Shown: piece by piece, positions 62,847 to 64,000 of the stretch | How the letters are laid out: every line of letters begins with the position of its first letter | Numbering within the stretch: position 1 is the first letter of the stretch | DNA from: an uncultured Chthonomonadales bacterium | Lineage (GTDB): Bacteria > Armatimonadota > Chthonomonadetes > Chthonomonadales > CAJBBX01 | DNA length: 64,000 bases | Assembly (NCBI GenBank): GCA_938005745.1 | Contig: CALLMM010000016.1 | Location: forward strand, 1-64,000 | Direction: 5' to 3' | The notes under the pieces: generated by a model | The model's database searches: none | What the model saw: only the letters and a program-made list of their open reading frames with translations | Told to the model about the DNA's origin: nothing | Position numbers and translations under genes: made by a program

Positions 62847-63842
62847 CTACTGCTTGACGCCGGCGTCGCGAGTGGCGGCCGTTACGACGTTCGCCTGCGT
62901 AACCTCCATCCGCGCCGTCTCCGTCTCCATGTAGAGGCGTTTTTCCCGATCTATGGCGAAACGGCTGCTTTCGCGCACTCCAACGCGCAGGTGGTCGGCG
63001 TAGTCGTCCCGGAACCACTTGCGGCGCGTTAGCAGCAGCTTCCACTGCCGGGCGCGGGCGGTCGCCCACTGACGCAGCAGGCAGTAGAGCGCGTAGGCGT
63101 CGCCGCAGCGGACATGCTTCCAGTAGAAGGCTCCGTCGCCGATACCGTAGTTTTTCATGGTGATGGGCCACTGTTCGCGGGTGCGCGTTCCGTAGTGATC
63201 CACTTTCACCAGCGGCTCCAGCAGGATGACGTATCCGGCGCGAAAGACCCGGTAGGCGAAGTCAAAGTCCTGCGAGGAGCGCAGGGGACCGCCGCCCCCC
63301 AGCGCCTCGTCGAAGCCACCCACCTTTTCGATGATCGAGCGGCGGATCGCCATGTTCGCGCCCATGCCGAAGACTTTGAAGCCCAGCCCCTCGCCCAGAC
63401 GCTCCCGCCGGGGGATGGGCAGCGCGGGAACGATGATCCCCTGCTTGACCGATTCTTTCAGGCTTTCGGGAACCAGCACCTGCCCGTAGAGCAGACCGGC
63501 TTTCGGGTCGGCGTCCATCGCCTCCCGGATCTGGGTCAGCCAGTCCGCAGGCACGATCACATCGTCGTCGGTGAACGCCATGATCTCGCCTTCGGTCGCC
63601 TTCATGCCCAGATTGTAGGCGCGAGACAGCCCGGCTTTATCCAGGTGATGATAGACGATGGCGCAGCGATCGCGGTACTGGCGCGCGAGGGTCTCGATGA
63701 TCTTCTGCGTCGCGTCCGTCGTGCTCTGATCCATGATATGGATATCGAAAGAGGGATAGTCGCACTGCGCGATGCTCTCAATCGCCTGCCCGATGGTGTC
63801 GGGACGGTCGCGGGTACAGACTATTACGGAGATATCTACCAT
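62847..63842 (-). CDS. family 2 glycosyltransferase
   Basis: A 331-residue GT-A enzyme. It begins VDISVIVCTRDRPDTIGQAI, has MAFTDDDVIVPADWL with the metal-binding DDD, and ANMAIRRSIIEKVGGFDEALGGGG followed by SQDFDFAYRVFRAGY in the acceptor region. Such enzymes extend surface polysaccharides or glycans. I chose ATG 63842 with GAGAGGAAG upstream. Donor and acceptor are unknown. It is the second glycosyltransferase gene in a set that runs off the window. Confidence 0.88.
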   Translation of the reverse strand: MVDISVIVCTRDRPDTIGQAIESIAQCDYPSFDIHIMDQSTTDATQKIIETLARQYRDRCAIVYHHLDKAGLSRAYNLGMKATEGEIMAFTDDDVIVPADWLTQIREAMDADPKAGLLYGQVLVPESLKESVKQGIIVPALPIPRRERLGEGLGFKVFGMGANMAIRRSIIEKVGGFDEALGGGGPLRSSQDFDFAYRVFRAGYVILLEPLVKVDHYGTRTREQWPITMKNYGIGDGAFYWKHVRCGDAYALYCLLRQWATARARQWKLLLTRRKWFRDDYADHLRVGVRESSRFAIDREKRLYMETETARMEVTQANVVTAATRDAGVKQ

Positions 63843-63910
63843 GAGCACTTCCTCTCCACCGGGCACAGATCAGCTGCCTGACGGCGTCCGACGCTCTGCC
63901 GCGCAGCTTC

Positions 63911-64000
63911 TCAAGCCCATTTCCCCCAGTTTGCGTTGGCGGTTTCGGCAAATCGAACGGTCAGTTCGGGCACATCCAGCAGCGTCCAGTTCACCCATTC
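63911..64000 (-). CDS. C-terminal end of a gene cut by the window edge (probable glycosyltransferase)
   Basis: On the minus strand an open frame enters from the window end and stops at 63911. The last 29 residues, with RFAETANANWGKWA at the end, resemble the C-terminus of family 2 glycosyltransferases. Only this fragment is visible, so the assignment is tentative. Confidence 0.45.
   Translation of the reverse strand, partial: EWVNWTLLDVPELTVRFAETANANWGKWA

Overview
The window looks like a GC-rich chromosomal segment from a diderm bacterium. Evidence for an outer membrane is a Kdo synthesis operon (kdsA, a family 9 glycosyltransferase, kdsB) and a protein that joins an OstA/LptD-like region to a barrel ending in phenylalanine. 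The mix of very large exported proteins with carboxypeptidase-regulatory-like and FlgD-like domains, PEP-CTERM proteins and a citramalate route to isoleucine recalls Armatimonadota; this placement is an inference from gene content, not proven.

Layout. 1-6.7 kb is housekeeping: a small membrane protein, tRNA-Leu(CAA), an exported redoxin, polA, rpsA and coaE. 6.8-30.7 kb holds seven co-oriented genes for exported or envelope proteins. Four of them (1882, 1030, 854 and about 2264 aa) are unrelated in front but share a tail of about 400 residues that finishes with a FlgD-like Ig domain and a C-terminal valine-x-arginine type ending. Between and after them lie two CsgG-like proteins that both end in five prolines, and last comes the Ig/OstA/barrel protein. 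I read this as a candidate surface-display or surface-layer locus. 30.7-37.9 kb contains a DUF1054 protein, a beta-carbonic anhydrase embedded in a multi-zinc-ribbon membrane protein, a penicillin-acylase-family hydrolase, a ferritin-like protein, an Hpt domain protein and an AAC(3)-family acetyltransferase.

38.0-41.5 kb is a tandemly duplicated two-gene module: a PEP-CTERM protein plus a small secreted protein, twice. Both PEP-CTERM genes have a sigma-54 (-24/-12) promoter, and a third, perfect-consensus site lies further upstream of one copy. 41.5-44.2 kb is the Kdo operon.

44.4-62.1 kb is dominated by branched-chain amino acid synthesis: a T-box riboswitch with a Leu specifier in front of ilvBN, then ilvC, leuA and cimA. 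Interleaved are sulfur and methionine genes (TusA-like, DsrE, a TusA-OsmC fusion, a short MetE and metY), two membrane proteases (rhomboid and SDH/ClpP-fold), a HAD phosphatase, an exported methyltransferase and a gene with two frameshifts. The right end has a PII protein, a hexapeptide acyltransferase and two family 2 glycosyltransferases, one cut by the window edge. No CRISPR array, rRNA, insertion sequence or phage gene was seen.
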